Below are positions 53,296 through 61,173 of a stretch of 64,000 nt of DNA, piece after piece (within the stretch, counting starts at the first letter, position 1; each line of letters starts with the position of its first letter). The stretch lies in the NCBI RefSeq assembly GCF_003710905.1, contig NZ_RHHV01000019.1, positions 233,402 to 297,401 on the forward strand. Direction: 5' to 3'. The DNA is from Brevibacillus parabrevis (GTDB lineage: Bacteria; Bacillota; Bacilli; Brevibacillales; Brevibacillaceae). The notes below the pieces were generated by a model that was not told the DNA's origin, made no database searches, and worked only from the letters and a program-made list of their open reading frames with translations. Made by a program: the position numbers and the translations under genes.

Positions 53296-53436
53296 GAGGC
53301 AGGCACCTGGTTGCAAAGATAGATGAGATAACTGCCGTTTTGCTTGCCGGCAAGCAGTGAGCCAAGCCCGACTTTTTTGCCATGCATTCTGGTGATCGAC
53401 ACGTTCCGCCCCTCCCTGTTTGTTTTTCAGCGACAT

Positions 53437-53456
53437 TTGTCGTTATATAGTCGCTA
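53437..53456. promoter_or_regulatory. Direct-repeat element B, upstream of the transporter operon
   Basis: TTGTCGTTATATAGTCGCTA, 19 of 20 bases identical to element A at 45782-45801. An extra half-site in inverted orientation, AGCGAC, lies at 53429-53434. 141 bases upstream of the DppB start. The gap 53296-53649 otherwise contains the untranslated leader and the terminator of the surface-protein gene. Confidence 0.7.
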
Positions 53457-53602
53457 TTCGTTTGAGTATCAGTCTATTCTAAATTGATAGAAAGTTCAAT
53501 ATGTGATTTTGATTCTTTCTGATAGTGGTGGGAACTAGGCGGGCAGCCTGTGGGCGGACAAGTATTGCCAATCAGCTTTTTCATCTTCAGGCAAAAAAAG
53601 AG

Positions 53603-53641
53603 AAAACCCGCTTTCTCCTGCATGGCAGAAAGCGGGTTTTT
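53603..53641 (-). terminator. Terminator of the large surface-protein gene
   Basis: AAAACCCGCTTTCT / AGAAAGCGGGTTTT, perfect 14-base stem, 10-base loop, A/T tracts on both sides. Confidence 0.93.
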
Positions 53642-53649
53642 ATGCGTGA

Positions 53650-56600
53650 TTAGTCCCAATTCGGCAAGTTCACGTCTTCGTCTTTTATCAAAATTTCTTG
53701 GTATTTCACGATCTTATTGTTCGCGTCAACCTCGAACAAAATGAACCACATGCCGGGCACTCCGCGGAACTCCCCTGACTCGTGCAGTTGTTTCGCATCA
53801 TCTGGAACGGCATCGCCAGCTTTGTACTTATCAGTTGGCTGTCTGTCCGACATCGTGTTCAAGTAGCGCACGTTGTTAAAATCAATTGCGGAAGGCAGAA
53901 CAACTTTGGAGAAGTACTCATCTGACGAAGCTTCCAAATGGGCACCAAGCTCTGGCAAAGGGGTGGTCGATGTTCCCGGATCGGTTGGTGTACCTGGATC
54001 GGTTGGCGTTCCCGGATCAGTCGGCGTACCTGGATCAGTCGGCGTTCCCGGATCAGTCGGCGTTCCCGGATCAGTCGGCGTTCCCGGATCAGTCGGCGTG
54101 CCTGGATCGGTCGGCGTGCCCGGATCAGTCGGCGTGCCCGGATCAGTCGGCGTGCCCGGATCAGTCGGTGTGCCTGGATCAGTCGGGGTTCCCGGATCGG
54201 TTGGCGTGCCTGGATCAGTCGGCGTGCCCGGGTTGGTCGGCGTTCCGGCGTTTTCCACCGTTACGGCCAGATGCTTCTCGCCCGCTTCTTTCGCTTCGAA
54301 CATCAGCGAATTTGCGGAAATCGCGACATGATAGATGCTGTTCAATTCGAAATCGTCAGCGACTGCCTGTCTGATTTTTTCCGCCACCTGTTCGGCGCTG
54401 TCGTTTGCCTGTACGGCAACGGCAAGTTTTTTATCAACTTGGCCGTCCGCAACGTGCAGGATGGCCTTCCCTGTAACGGCAGCTCCTGTGGTCACTCTAA
54501 CCCGGAAGATCGCATTTTCGCCCTTATGCCCGTAATGCCCTTCTCTTACTGTGGTGAACGACCCCCACGTCAAGCCTTCTACAGCCGAGCCGGAGCCATT
54601 TTCCACCACGCTCATCAGCACAGTCGCTTCATCGCCAGCGCCTGGCATTTGCTTGATGATGATTCCCGCCGGATCAGAAGACATGATTACTTGGTAGTTG
54701 TTTCCTTCCGGGTGATGTTTAAGCGCTGCTGTCAACACGGATGCTACTTCCGAAAGCATTTGCTCTGTATCCCATCCGACATACAGCTTCATGTTCAAAG
54801 GTAGTTTGCGATTCAAGTAATCAATCGTGTTTACATCCGTTCCGTTGATCGACATGTTCAGTACGAGCAGTGCGGTTCCCGGGCCGTTGATCGGCTGTCC
54901 GTTTGCTCCTGTAACCGTACCGGAAAGCGGCAGGAAGTATTCTCCGAGAACTTCCGTTGTCGCCTCTCCTTCCTGTCTGGTCACCACATCTGACAGAACC
55001 ACCCCTGTGCTGTCCGCAAGTGCAACCTCTGCGTCTACATGAACCGTTGCTTCAACATGCACAGACTGATTTGCCTTGACCCCTGTCGGCAAGTTCAAAA
55101 GACTGCCTGTTACCGTTACATTTTGTGCATTTTTATCTTGTTTTTGGTAATTGACCGATTGCAAATCCCACTTCACGTCAGCCTGAATCGTGCTGTTGTC
55201 CGTCAGGTTTACCGTTACATGTGTCGGCAGATTGAAGCCTTTTTCTGTTGCGTTCGTCCCGTTGGCAATGCCGCTGATGGAAACGGAATCGACACTCTCT
55301 ACATAACGAACTGCTTGAACCGTAACATTTGCCGTCGCAGTCTGATTGTTCTCCGCTACTCCTGGCGGTAGGTTTACCAGCGTACCTGTCACGACTACCG
55401 ATTGTTCTTGCTCATCGGAATCATTGTAGGTCGATCCCGCTACATCCCATGTTACGTCTACTTTCGCGTTTTTGCCGTCCTGCAAAGTTACATCCACCTG
55501 TTTCGGCAAGTAAGCGGCCAAATACGTTTTGCTGATTCCGCCCGGTACATTCGCAACAGTTACAGTCGCTACATTGGTAATCGGCACGGCATCTCCAGTC
55601 GCAACGGTAGCCTTCGCTTTCAGTGTGCTGCCTGGAACAATTCCATCCGGAATGTTCGTCAGGTTGCCTTCGACCTCGAATGTCTGCGCTGTTGCTTTGG
55701 CAGGATCATAGGTTGTGCTTGCTACGTCCCACTGAACAGGCACTGCTACTTTTTTGCCCCCGGACAACACGACTTCAACGGTTTCCGGCAAGCCCAATGC
55801 TTTTGCCGTTTTCGCCGTTCCGCTCAGTACACCTGTGAGTTGGACTGGCGTAATGCTTTCGATTTCCCGTGCGGCATTGACAGAAATTTGGATTTCCGCC
55901 TCGACATTTTGGTCGTTCTTGATCCCGCGCGGCAATCCGTAGCGATCTCCCAGACGGCCTTTGATCGTGACAACATGGGCTGCCAGATTTTGTGGATCAT
56001 AATCGCCTTGCTGCCATGTAACACCCACGTTTTGGGTACTGTTATCACTGAGCGTAACCGTTACTTCATTCGGAAGACCAAGCTGATAGAAGTTAGTTCC
56101 GTTTTCAACGTTCGTCTTCATCGGCACGGAAGCTACGCTCATGACTTGCATCGCACCCTCAACCGTGATTTTCGCCTGTGCTTTGAGGTTTTGCGCGTTT
56201 TTCACACCTGTTGGCAGCTCTGCGCTCCAAGAACTTCCTCGCAGTGTACCTACGGCTGTAAAGGTCTGTTTGCTGGACAAATCAGGATCGTACGCGCTAA
56301 AGTCCCAACGCACATACAATTCTGCTTTTGTTCCATCGCTCAAGGTCACTTCTACCCAGCTCGGAAGCTCGAAGTTATAGGCAGGGGTGTGGTTTTCGTA
56401 CGATTTTTCCGCAACCTCTGGTACGCTAACGATCGTTTTATCCGTGTTCGGTACTGGCTGTCCTTTGGAAGCTGCATCAATTTTTGCTGTTTGCGCATCA
56501 ATGCGAGCTTGCCACTCGGCAATGGTTGTGGCTTGCGCCATTGTTTGCTTCGCTGCATCCAGTGCCGCTTGCGCTGCCTGTCCGCCATCCTGAACCGCCT

Positions 56601-59058
56601 TCTGAATGTCTTCCGCGGTAGCGAGTGCGAGCGATTCGTATGCTTCGACTGCCGTTTTCACCAGAGCGAGCTTGTCCAAGGCTGCTTTCAGATCGTTCAG
56701 GGAGTGCGCTCCCATTTGGATGCTTCCCAGATCGACATTCGGTGTTGCCGTCAGTTTTTCGATGAGTGCCAGCAGTTCATTTGCGTCTTGGTTTGCAAAT
56801 GTCAGGCTGCTTGTACCCAGACTCAGCTCTCCCAATGCGCCGCGAATGTCCAGCTTGGCATCTGTTACCGTGCTTCCAACTTCCAGCTTGCCGACTTTCG
56901 CCCCAGTATCGAGCTGGACAAACGAGTTGCCATTGACCACAACATCCCCTGCGATCGTTCCTTGCAGCTTGATCGGTTGCTGCGTGGAACCGGACATGAT
57001 TTCCAGTCGCTGAACGGAAGAGTTCGGGTCCACTTTCACGCTGCCGCCATCCGGGTCCGTAATCGTGATTTGCTGGATCACGCTTCCGGCTCCTCGTACA
57101 TCGAGCGTTCCCACCGCAACGTTTTGCACTTGCACGCCGTTTACTTTGACGTTTTGCAAAATGACCGTAGCATTCTTCGCATCAACAACCAGACTGCCGT
57201 TGCTTCCGCCCGTTCCGCGAATATCGAGATTTTGCAGAGTAATGGTGCCTGCTGCGTTCGTGCTGATGCCAATGTTTCCGTTCACTGTAGTCAAACCGCT
57301 GTTAGGCCCATATGAACCGAGGCTGGAAAGCTGGAACGATTTGTTGAATGTGCCTGCGGCTTTGTTTGGCGCAAGCTCGCTGTTCGGATCAACCGGGATG
57401 GTTGGCGTAGTCGGAGTCGTTGGCGAAATGACCGCATCCAAAAATTGAACTGCAAACGAATCGGTAGTCAAATCACGGGACGCGCCGCTCACTTTTTCTT
57501 TCGCTACGGTTACTTTGAGCTGGGAAACGCTATCGCCAGCTGTGTGTCGCTCTGCTTTTCCCGTGAAGCTGATGCGCAGCTTCTGGTCATCTACGCGGAC
57601 AACATTCGCTTTCAAGCCAGCAGGGAGCTTCGCTACCGTCACATCTTCGTTTGCAATATCTTGTGCAAACGTTCCAGCTGTCAATGTTACTTCCAACTGT
57701 TCAGCAATTTGCCCGTCATTGGACGCGGACTCTGTCACGCGAGATTGGCCCAGCACCAGCTGCGGTCTTTTTCCTGCGCTCACTTCAATCGCGAACGCAG
57801 CAGAGACTCCCGCGATCGTCGCCGTGACTTCCGTTGTTCCGGCTGCCTTCGCTGTAACGACACCGTTTTCGCTAATCGTCGCTACCGCGTCGTCCGCGAT
57901 TTTCCAGTTCACGTCGTTTCCGCTCACAACCCGACCCGAACGATCGGTTGCCACAGCCCACAACGCAAGGGAGCGATCCTCGGCATCACTGTCATGCAAA
58001 ATCGCGTCGTGGCCAAAGTGCATGATTTCTACTTTTTGCGGCTTCGTGCCTGTTCTTGCCACCGTAAATGGCTTCGCGCTGGCCTCGTAATCTTTATAGG
58101 TTACAGCCATACCTACTTCCTGATCTCTTTTGGCAGGTTCAATCGGCTCGAATACTAGCGTAGCGGTCTGTGTTTCCTCGTTCCAGTCTACACGGGAGAC
58201 GGACACATTTTTCTGTTTCTTGTTAATGGTGGTCGCAAGCGTAAAATCATCGGCAGATGGCATGCCGTCAGCAGCATCATGCACTTTCATGGAGACAAAT
58301 CCATTGGCTGCTTCCAAATTCGTCACCAATGCATCCCCCGGCGTTACCTCCAGCTTGAGCGAAGCGGTTTTCTTGCCGGATGTCGCTGTAATATTTACCG
58401 TTCCCACACCTACCGCGCGCACATTTCCTTTTCTGTCAACGACAGCGATCTTCTCGTTGCCCGATTTCCAGACAACAGACGGATCTTTCACTTGTCGGCC
58501 AGCTTTATCTCTGGCAACAGCCACCAAAGACATGCGGTCATCTTCGGTTCCAAGTGCCAGTTCGGCGTCTGCCCCGATGTACTCGACAGACAAACTCTCC
58601 ATGCGCTCTTGCCTGCGGGCCAGCTCATAGCTGGTTGTCACGGATTCATTGCCTTTGTAGGAAATAGCGATATCTACTTTTTGTTCCTTCGTGGAAAAAG
58701 CAAGCGGACTGAAGGAGATCAGCGCAGTGGATGTCTGCTCATCCCAGGCAAATTTGGTTACCTTCACTGTTTTTTGCCGTTTGCCGTTCACGTCCAGCGC
58801 CAGACTGAAATCGCCTTGCACAGGTTTTTTCTCCTGTTTGCCCGTGAATGCAACCTTGATCAGACCGTTTACCGCTGACGCAGAAGCAATCGCGAACGGC
58901 TTCTCACTGGAACTGGGCGCAACGTGAGACTCTACAGCACTTGCATACGTCTGGGCACTCTTCGACATGCCAAACGCAGTTACTGGTGACAGTGGCGCAA
59001 CTGCCGACAGGAGGAAGCCTGTCGAGATCGCCACGTGACAAATCGTTTTCTTTTTCAT
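53650..59058 (-). CDS. Large secreted surface protein with Ig-like modules and a PTDPGT repeat tract
   Basis: 1802 residues, secreted (signal peptide ending about residue 30, VTAFG). Order: paired Big_2-like Ig modules with intervening strands (about 35-480); a cadherin-like/beta-helical part with TLQNLDIRGTGG and NATVILQNVKVNG (about 570-750); a helical stretch (about 760-890); six Ig-like modules of a Big_4 pattern, each with (L)P..V.VTL.DG...V.V.W and YDP....Q...V.G (about 900-1390); a beta-rich region (about 1400-1690); the PTDPGT tract; and a 90-residue C-terminal domain ending PNWD. No LPxTG and no SLH domain is visible, so anchoring is unclear. ATG 59058 follows AAGGAGC. A Fur box lies 48 bases upstream, so the protein is probably made in iron limitation. 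Adhesin or iron-related surface role is inference. Confidence 0.85.
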   Translation of the reverse strand: MKKKTICHVAISTGFLLSAVAPLSPVTAFGMSKSAQTYASAVESHVAPSSSEKPFAIASASAVNGLIKVAFTGKQEKKPVQGDFSLALDVNGKRQKTVKVTKFAWDEQTSTALISFSPLAFSTKEQKVDIAISYKGNESVTTSYELARRQERMESLSVEYIGADAELALGTEDDRMSLVAVARDKAGRQVKDPSVVWKSGNEKIAVVDRKGNVRAVGVGTVNITATSGKKTASLKLEVTPGDALVTNLEAANGFVSMKVHDAADGMPSADDFTLATTINKKQKNVSVSRVDWNEETQTATLVFEPIEPAKRDQEVGMAVTYKDYEASAKPFTVARTGTKPQKVEIMHFGHDAILHDSDAEDRSLALWAVATDRSGRVVSGNDVNWKIADDAVATISENGVVTAKAAGTTEVTATIAGVSAAFAIEVSAGKRPQLVLGQSRVTESASNDGQIAEQLEVTLTAGTFAQDIANEDVTVAKLPAGLKANVVRVDDQKLRISFTGKAERHTAGDSVSQLKVTVAKEKVSGASRDLTTDSFAVQFLDAVISPTTPTTPTIPVDPNSELAPNKAAGTFNKSFQLSSLGSYGPNSGLTTVNGNIGISTNAAGTITLQNLDIRGTGGSNGSLVVDAKNATVILQNVKVNGVQVQNVAVGTLDVRGAGSVIQQITITDPDGGSVKVDPNSSVQRLEIMSGSTQQPIKLQGTIAGDVVVNGNSFVQLDTGAKVGKLEVGSTVTDAKLDIRGALGELSLGTSSLTFANQDANELLALIEKLTATPNVDLGSIQMGAHSLNDLKAALDKLALVKTAVEAYESLALATAEDIQKAVQDGGQAAQAALDAAKQTMAQATTIAEWQARIDAQTAKIDAASKGQPVPNTDKTIVSVPEVAEKSYENHTPAYNFELPSWVEVTLSDGTKAELYVRWDFSAYDPDLSSKQTFTAVGTLRGSSWSAELPTGVKNAQNLKAQAKITVEGAMQVMSVASVPMKTNVENGTNFYQLGLPNEVTVTLSDNSTQNVGVTWQQGDYDPQNLAAHVVTIKGRLGDRYGLPRGIKNDQNVEAEIQISVNAAREIESITPVQLTGVLSGTAKTAKALGLPETVEVVLSGGKKVAVPVQWDVASTTYDPAKATAQTFEVEGNLTNIPDGIVPGSTLKAKATVATGDAVPITNVATVTVANVPGGISKTYLAAYLPKQVDVTLQDGKNAKVDVTWDVAGSTYNDSDEQEQSVVVTGTLVNLPPGVAENNQTATANVTVQAVRYVESVDSVSISGIANGTNATEKGFNLPTHVTVNLTDNSTIQADVKWDLQSVNYQKQDKNAQNVTVTGSLLNLPTGVKANQSVHVEATVHVDAEVALADSTGVVLSDVVTRQEGEATTEVLGEYFLPLSGTVTGANGQPINGPGTALLVLNMSINGTDVNTIDYLNRKLPLNMKLYVGWDTEQMLSEVASVLTAALKHHPEGNNYQVIMSSDPAGIIIKQMPGAGDEATVLMSVVENGSGSAVEGLTWGSFTTVREGHYGHKGENAIFRVRVTTGAAVTGKAILHVADGQVDKKLAVAVQANDSAEQVAEKIRQAVADDFELNSIYHVAISANSLMFEAKEAGEKHLAVTVENAGTPTNPGTPTDPGTPTDPGTPTDPGTPTDPGTPTDPGTPTDPGTPTDPGTPTDPGTPTDPGTPTDPGTPTDPGTPTDPGTPTDPGTPTDPGTSTTPLPELGAHLEASSDEYFSKVVLPSAIDFNNVRYLNTMSDRQPTDKYKAGDAVPDDAKQLHESGEFRGVPGMWFILFEVDANNKIVKYQEILIKDEDVNLPNWD
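53972..54241. repeat. 18-bp tandem repeat, 15 units, inside the surface-protein gene
   Basis: Fifteen units of the pattern GTnCCyGGATCrGTyGGy, each coding PTDPGT (one unit NPGT) on the minus strand; total 270 bases, always in frame. Units differ at synonymous sites only (GTT/GTG/GTA and CCC/CCT), as expected for an old array under protein-level selection. Copy-number change would lengthen or shorten a flexible stalk without breaking the frame. Confidence 0.97.
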
Positions 59059-59105
59059 TTCTATTGCTCCTTTTTCATAAATAATGATCAAGAGTGAACA
59101 TATAA

Positions 59106-59120
59106 CGATAATCATTATCA
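59106..59120. promoter_or_regulatory. Fur box upstream of the large surface-protein gene
   Basis: CGATAAT-C-ATTATCA, 14 of 15 positions fit the 7-1-7 consensus, 48 bases upstream of ATG 59058. Confidence 0.88.
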
Positions 59121-59175
59121 ATAATGCCGCAAAAAAACAGGGCTCGCAGCGCGTATCCCTGTCATTTACTGAAAA

Positions 59176-59195
59176 TGATAATCCTTCTCAACTAC
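59176..59195. promoter_or_regulatory. Fur-like element, copy 1 of a direct repeat
   Basis: TGATAATCCTTCTCAACTAC. The first 15 bases fit one full and one partial Fur arm. Repeated 151 bases on at 59327-59346 with two changes. Confidence 0.5.
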
Positions 59196-59230
59196 AGGCA
59201 TGAATCATTATGCTCCTGTCCTCAACATCC

Positions 59231-59283
59231 GTCAAGAAATATTTTACATGTAAATTTTTTGCTTTCGAAAAATCTTTCTTGAC
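59231..59283. promoter_or_regulatory. Inverted repeat GTCAAGAAA-n35-TTTCTTGAC around the doxX promoter
   Basis: Perfect 9-base arms; the right arm overlaps the TTGACA -35 box. A second palindrome, TTTACATGTAAA (59243-59254), lies within. Could be a regulator site; role is inference. Confidence 0.4.
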
Positions 59284-59305
59284 AAATATATTGACCTTGT
59301 ATAAA
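59279..59305 (+). promoter_or_regulatory. Probable promoter of the DoxX-like gene
   Basis: TTGACA (59279-59284) and TATAAA (59300-59305) with a short 15-base spacer, upstream of the Fur-like element at 59327. Confidence 0.5.
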
Positions 59306-59326
59306 AATTTGGATGTCCCGCGTGAA

Positions 59327-59346
59327 TGATAATACTTTTCAACTAC
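59327..59346. promoter_or_regulatory. Fur-like element, copy 2, downstream of the DoxX-like promoter
   Basis: TGATAATACTTTTCAACTAC, 18 of 20 bases the same as copy 1. Just downstream of the expected transcription start, where repressor binding would block the gene. Confidence 0.55.
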
Positions 59347-59381
59347 GGCAATTTTTTCAAATTCATGCCGGGGTGATTTTT

Positions 59382-59897
59382 TTGAAGCAGTCAGCAGCGC
59401 TGTTCAAGCTGTACGCGTTTCCGTATCTCGTTCTATTGATGCGTATTTTATTCGGAGTAGGCTGGTTTTTGGCCGGGTTGACCAAAATTACGGAAAAATC
59501 CTGGTACTCCAAGCCAGGCATATTTCTTCACGACTATCTGGTTCAGGCCGCACAAAAACCGCAAACGCCCGATTTTTACAAAGTTTTTATCAATGAAATT
59601 GCCCTGAATCACGTCATGTTTCTCAACTACGTCATTCCGGTCGTTCAGATTGCCATCGGCATCTTGTTAATGGTCGGTTTGTTTATCAAACAAGATATTC
59701 TCTTTTGTCTGTTCATGCATATCAACTTTATTTTGTCAGGAAATATGAATCTGACCAGTCTCGTGCTCTACACTAGCGCCTTCGGTTTGTTGCTGTGCCG
59801 AAGCTACACGTATGCGTACAGCCTCGATCGGGCTTTTGGCCGGGCACCATCTGAACGCGAAAAAGACCCCGCGCTTTTCCTGTCTCATCATCCATAA
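59382..59897 (+). CDS. DoxX/DoxD-like membrane protein
   Basis: 171 residues with four membrane helices; the first carries LLMRILFGVGWFLAGLTKI, the hallmark of the DoxX family, some members of which are subunits of quinone oxidoreductases. TTG 59382 (LKQSAALF) is chosen because GGGGTGA lies 5 bases upstream; the ATG 23 codons earlier lacks one. The promoter region carries Fur-like elements, so it may be iron-regulated together with the divergent surface-protein gene. Enzymatic role unknown. Confidence 0.75.
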   Translation: MKQSAALFKLYAFPYLVLLMRILFGVGWFLAGLTKITEKSWYSKPGIFLHDYLVQAAQKPQTPDFYKVFINEIALNHVMFLNYVIPVVQIAIGILLMVGLFIKQDILFCLFMHINFILSGNMNLTSLVLYTSAFGLLLCRSYTYAYSLDRAFGRAPSEREKDPALFLSHHP

Positions 59898-59920
59898 TCT
59901 CGAAGCTTAAGGCACAAAAA

Positions 59921-59965
59921 AGCCCCGCTCTGTCCTAGGCATCTGCTCTAGGCAAGAACGGGGCT
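59921..59965. terminator. Bidirectional terminator between doxX-like and methyltransferase genes
   Basis: AGCCCCG / CGGGGCT outer stem with an inner CCTAG / CTAGG pairing, A and T runs outside, between convergent genes ending at 59897 and 59986. Confidence 0.85.
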
Positions 59966-59985
59966 ATTCAGTCATGCTTGATATG

Positions 59986-60858
59986 CTATCTCGTCGTCGT
60001 GAACCAGCCAAAATGCACGTGCTCACTGGCGTAATAATCGGTCTGTCCCTGGAAATAGCGCTGCTGGATCACTGCTGGACTGGCATGCTCGTGGAGGGAA
60101 AAACCGAGGCGGGAAAGATCGCGTGCAAGCTCCTCCGGGTCGAAGCTCGTCTGGAACGGCTCGCCGATTTTTCGCAATTCAGCCTGCATAATCAGCTCTG
60201 TATTTATGGGAGTAAAGTAGTCAAAAATGACCGAGCTGCCCGCAGGTGTCATCTCGGCTATGGAGCCCAGTGTCGCAAGCACTTCGTCTCGTGACAGGTA
60301 CATCGTGACCCCAAGCCAGCTAACAACCGTCTTCTTTTGCGGATCATATGCTGTACGGCGAAGCGCTTCTGCCAGGCTTTCTTTGGCGAAATTCACCGGA
60401 ACGAAATGCAGCTGAGGAGACATCTCCCACCCCAGTTCAGCCAGCCGTTCCTGTTTGAAAGCTTGCGTCGCCGGATGATCGACTTCGAACAAGTGAAGCT
60501 TCTCCAGCAGTTCTGGACGCCGGAAAGCAAACGTGTCCAGCCCTGCACCCAGGATCACGTACTGCTCTGCTCCTTGCTCTACAGCCTGCTCCAAAATCTC
60601 CTCTGTATACCGTGCCCGGCTGACCACCTGAGGCAAGCCCATTGCTTGCAGCAGGGCAGGCAGCGTAGTCATTTCCCCGGCGCCCGCTCCTGATGTGGGA
60701 CCGCTCGCGAAGCCTTGCTCGATAAGTGTACGGCGTTCCTCCGGGATCAGAGCCAGAGCCAGAAAATCGTCAAAAATTTTAGGAGTCTCGTTCATGGCGT
60801 GGTAACCGCGAATGTAGGCAGAGATGATTGCAGTCAGGCTTATCTGGTTTTCTTTCAT
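59986..60858 (-). CDS. SAM-dependent methyltransferase, leucine-carboxyl-methyltransferase family
   Basis: 290-residue methyltransferase of the LCMT/Ppm/Tcmp family, in which bacterial members O-methylate carboxyl groups of polyketides or other metabolites. The SAM-binding motif YVILGAGLDTFAFR is near residue 100, the acidic FEVDHPATQAFK follows about 22 residues later, and WLGVTMYLSRDEV marks the family's third motif. GGGAGGATG precedes the ATG. Monocistronic. No natural-product genes are nearby; the substrate is unknown. Confidence 0.9.
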   Translation of the reverse strand: MKENQISLTAIISAYIRGYHAMNETPKIFDDFLALALIPEERRTLIEQGFASGPTSGAGAGEMTTLPALLQAMGLPQVVSRARYTEEILEQAVEQGAEQYVILGAGLDTFAFRRPELLEKLHLFEVDHPATQAFKQERLAELGWEMSPQLHFVPVNFAKESLAEALRRTAYDPQKKTVVSWLGVTMYLSRDEVLATLGSIAEMTPAGSSVIFDYFTPINTELIMQAELRKIGEPFQTSFDPEELARDLSRLGFSLHEHASPAVIQQRYFQGQTDYYASEHVHFGWFTTTR

Positions 60859-61100
60859 CAGACATCCTCCCTTTTGCCAATCAGGTTTGTATGCTTCAAG
60901 GAGGAGTATAGCAGGGACGGAAATATAATCAATGTTTCAAATACTAAATTATACCATAAAAATATTTTTATGTCAAGATATCTTATTTGTCTGTTTGTTG
61001 ACATTTTTCCGTTTTGTCGCTGTAAAAAGCAGGTGATCGTGCTGGGCGTTAGGGCTACGTTCATGAAACAGCTTTGCTGAATCATCCGTCCTCTCCCAAA

Positions 61101-61133
61101 AAATGGGGCTTCCCACTAAGGGCAGCCCCATTT
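61101..61133 (-). terminator. Terminator of the SLH-protein gene
   Basis: AAATGGGGCT / AGCCCCATTT perfect stem with a 13-base loop, A and T runs outside, 40 bases beyond the minus-strand stop at 61174. Confidence 0.88.
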
Positions 61134-61151
61134 CTCGTTTCTCGTTTCTCG
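61131..61151. repeat. Heptamer TTTCTCG, three tandem copies
   Basis: Three perfect copies directly after the SLH gene's stop side, within its untranslated 3' part. Short, possibly length-variable; no function inferred. Confidence 0.85.
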
Positions 61152-61173
61152 TTACATTGTCCAAACGTCCCGT

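Larger units (their letters stand above)
60859..61173. other. Intergenic region before the methyltransferase
   Basis: The 315 bases hold the methyltransferase promoter region (AT-rich, 60920-60990), a terminator at 61101-61133 and a three-fold TTTCTCG heptamer at 61131-61151. No further gene is seen. Confidence 0.6.

Noticed and set aside
53296..53436. 47 extra N-terminal residues on the DppB-type permease
   Set aside because: The extension is not permease-like, and the ATG at 53295 has its own SD and begins the first membrane helix.
53972..54241. CRISPR array
   Set aside because: Units of 18 bases are contiguous with no spacers, in frame and coding.
53873..54331. Silk- or collagen-like VGVPGS repeat protein on the plus strand
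   Set aside because: It is the antisense reading of the 18-bp array; no SD site, and the minus strand carries one continuous 1802-codon gene.
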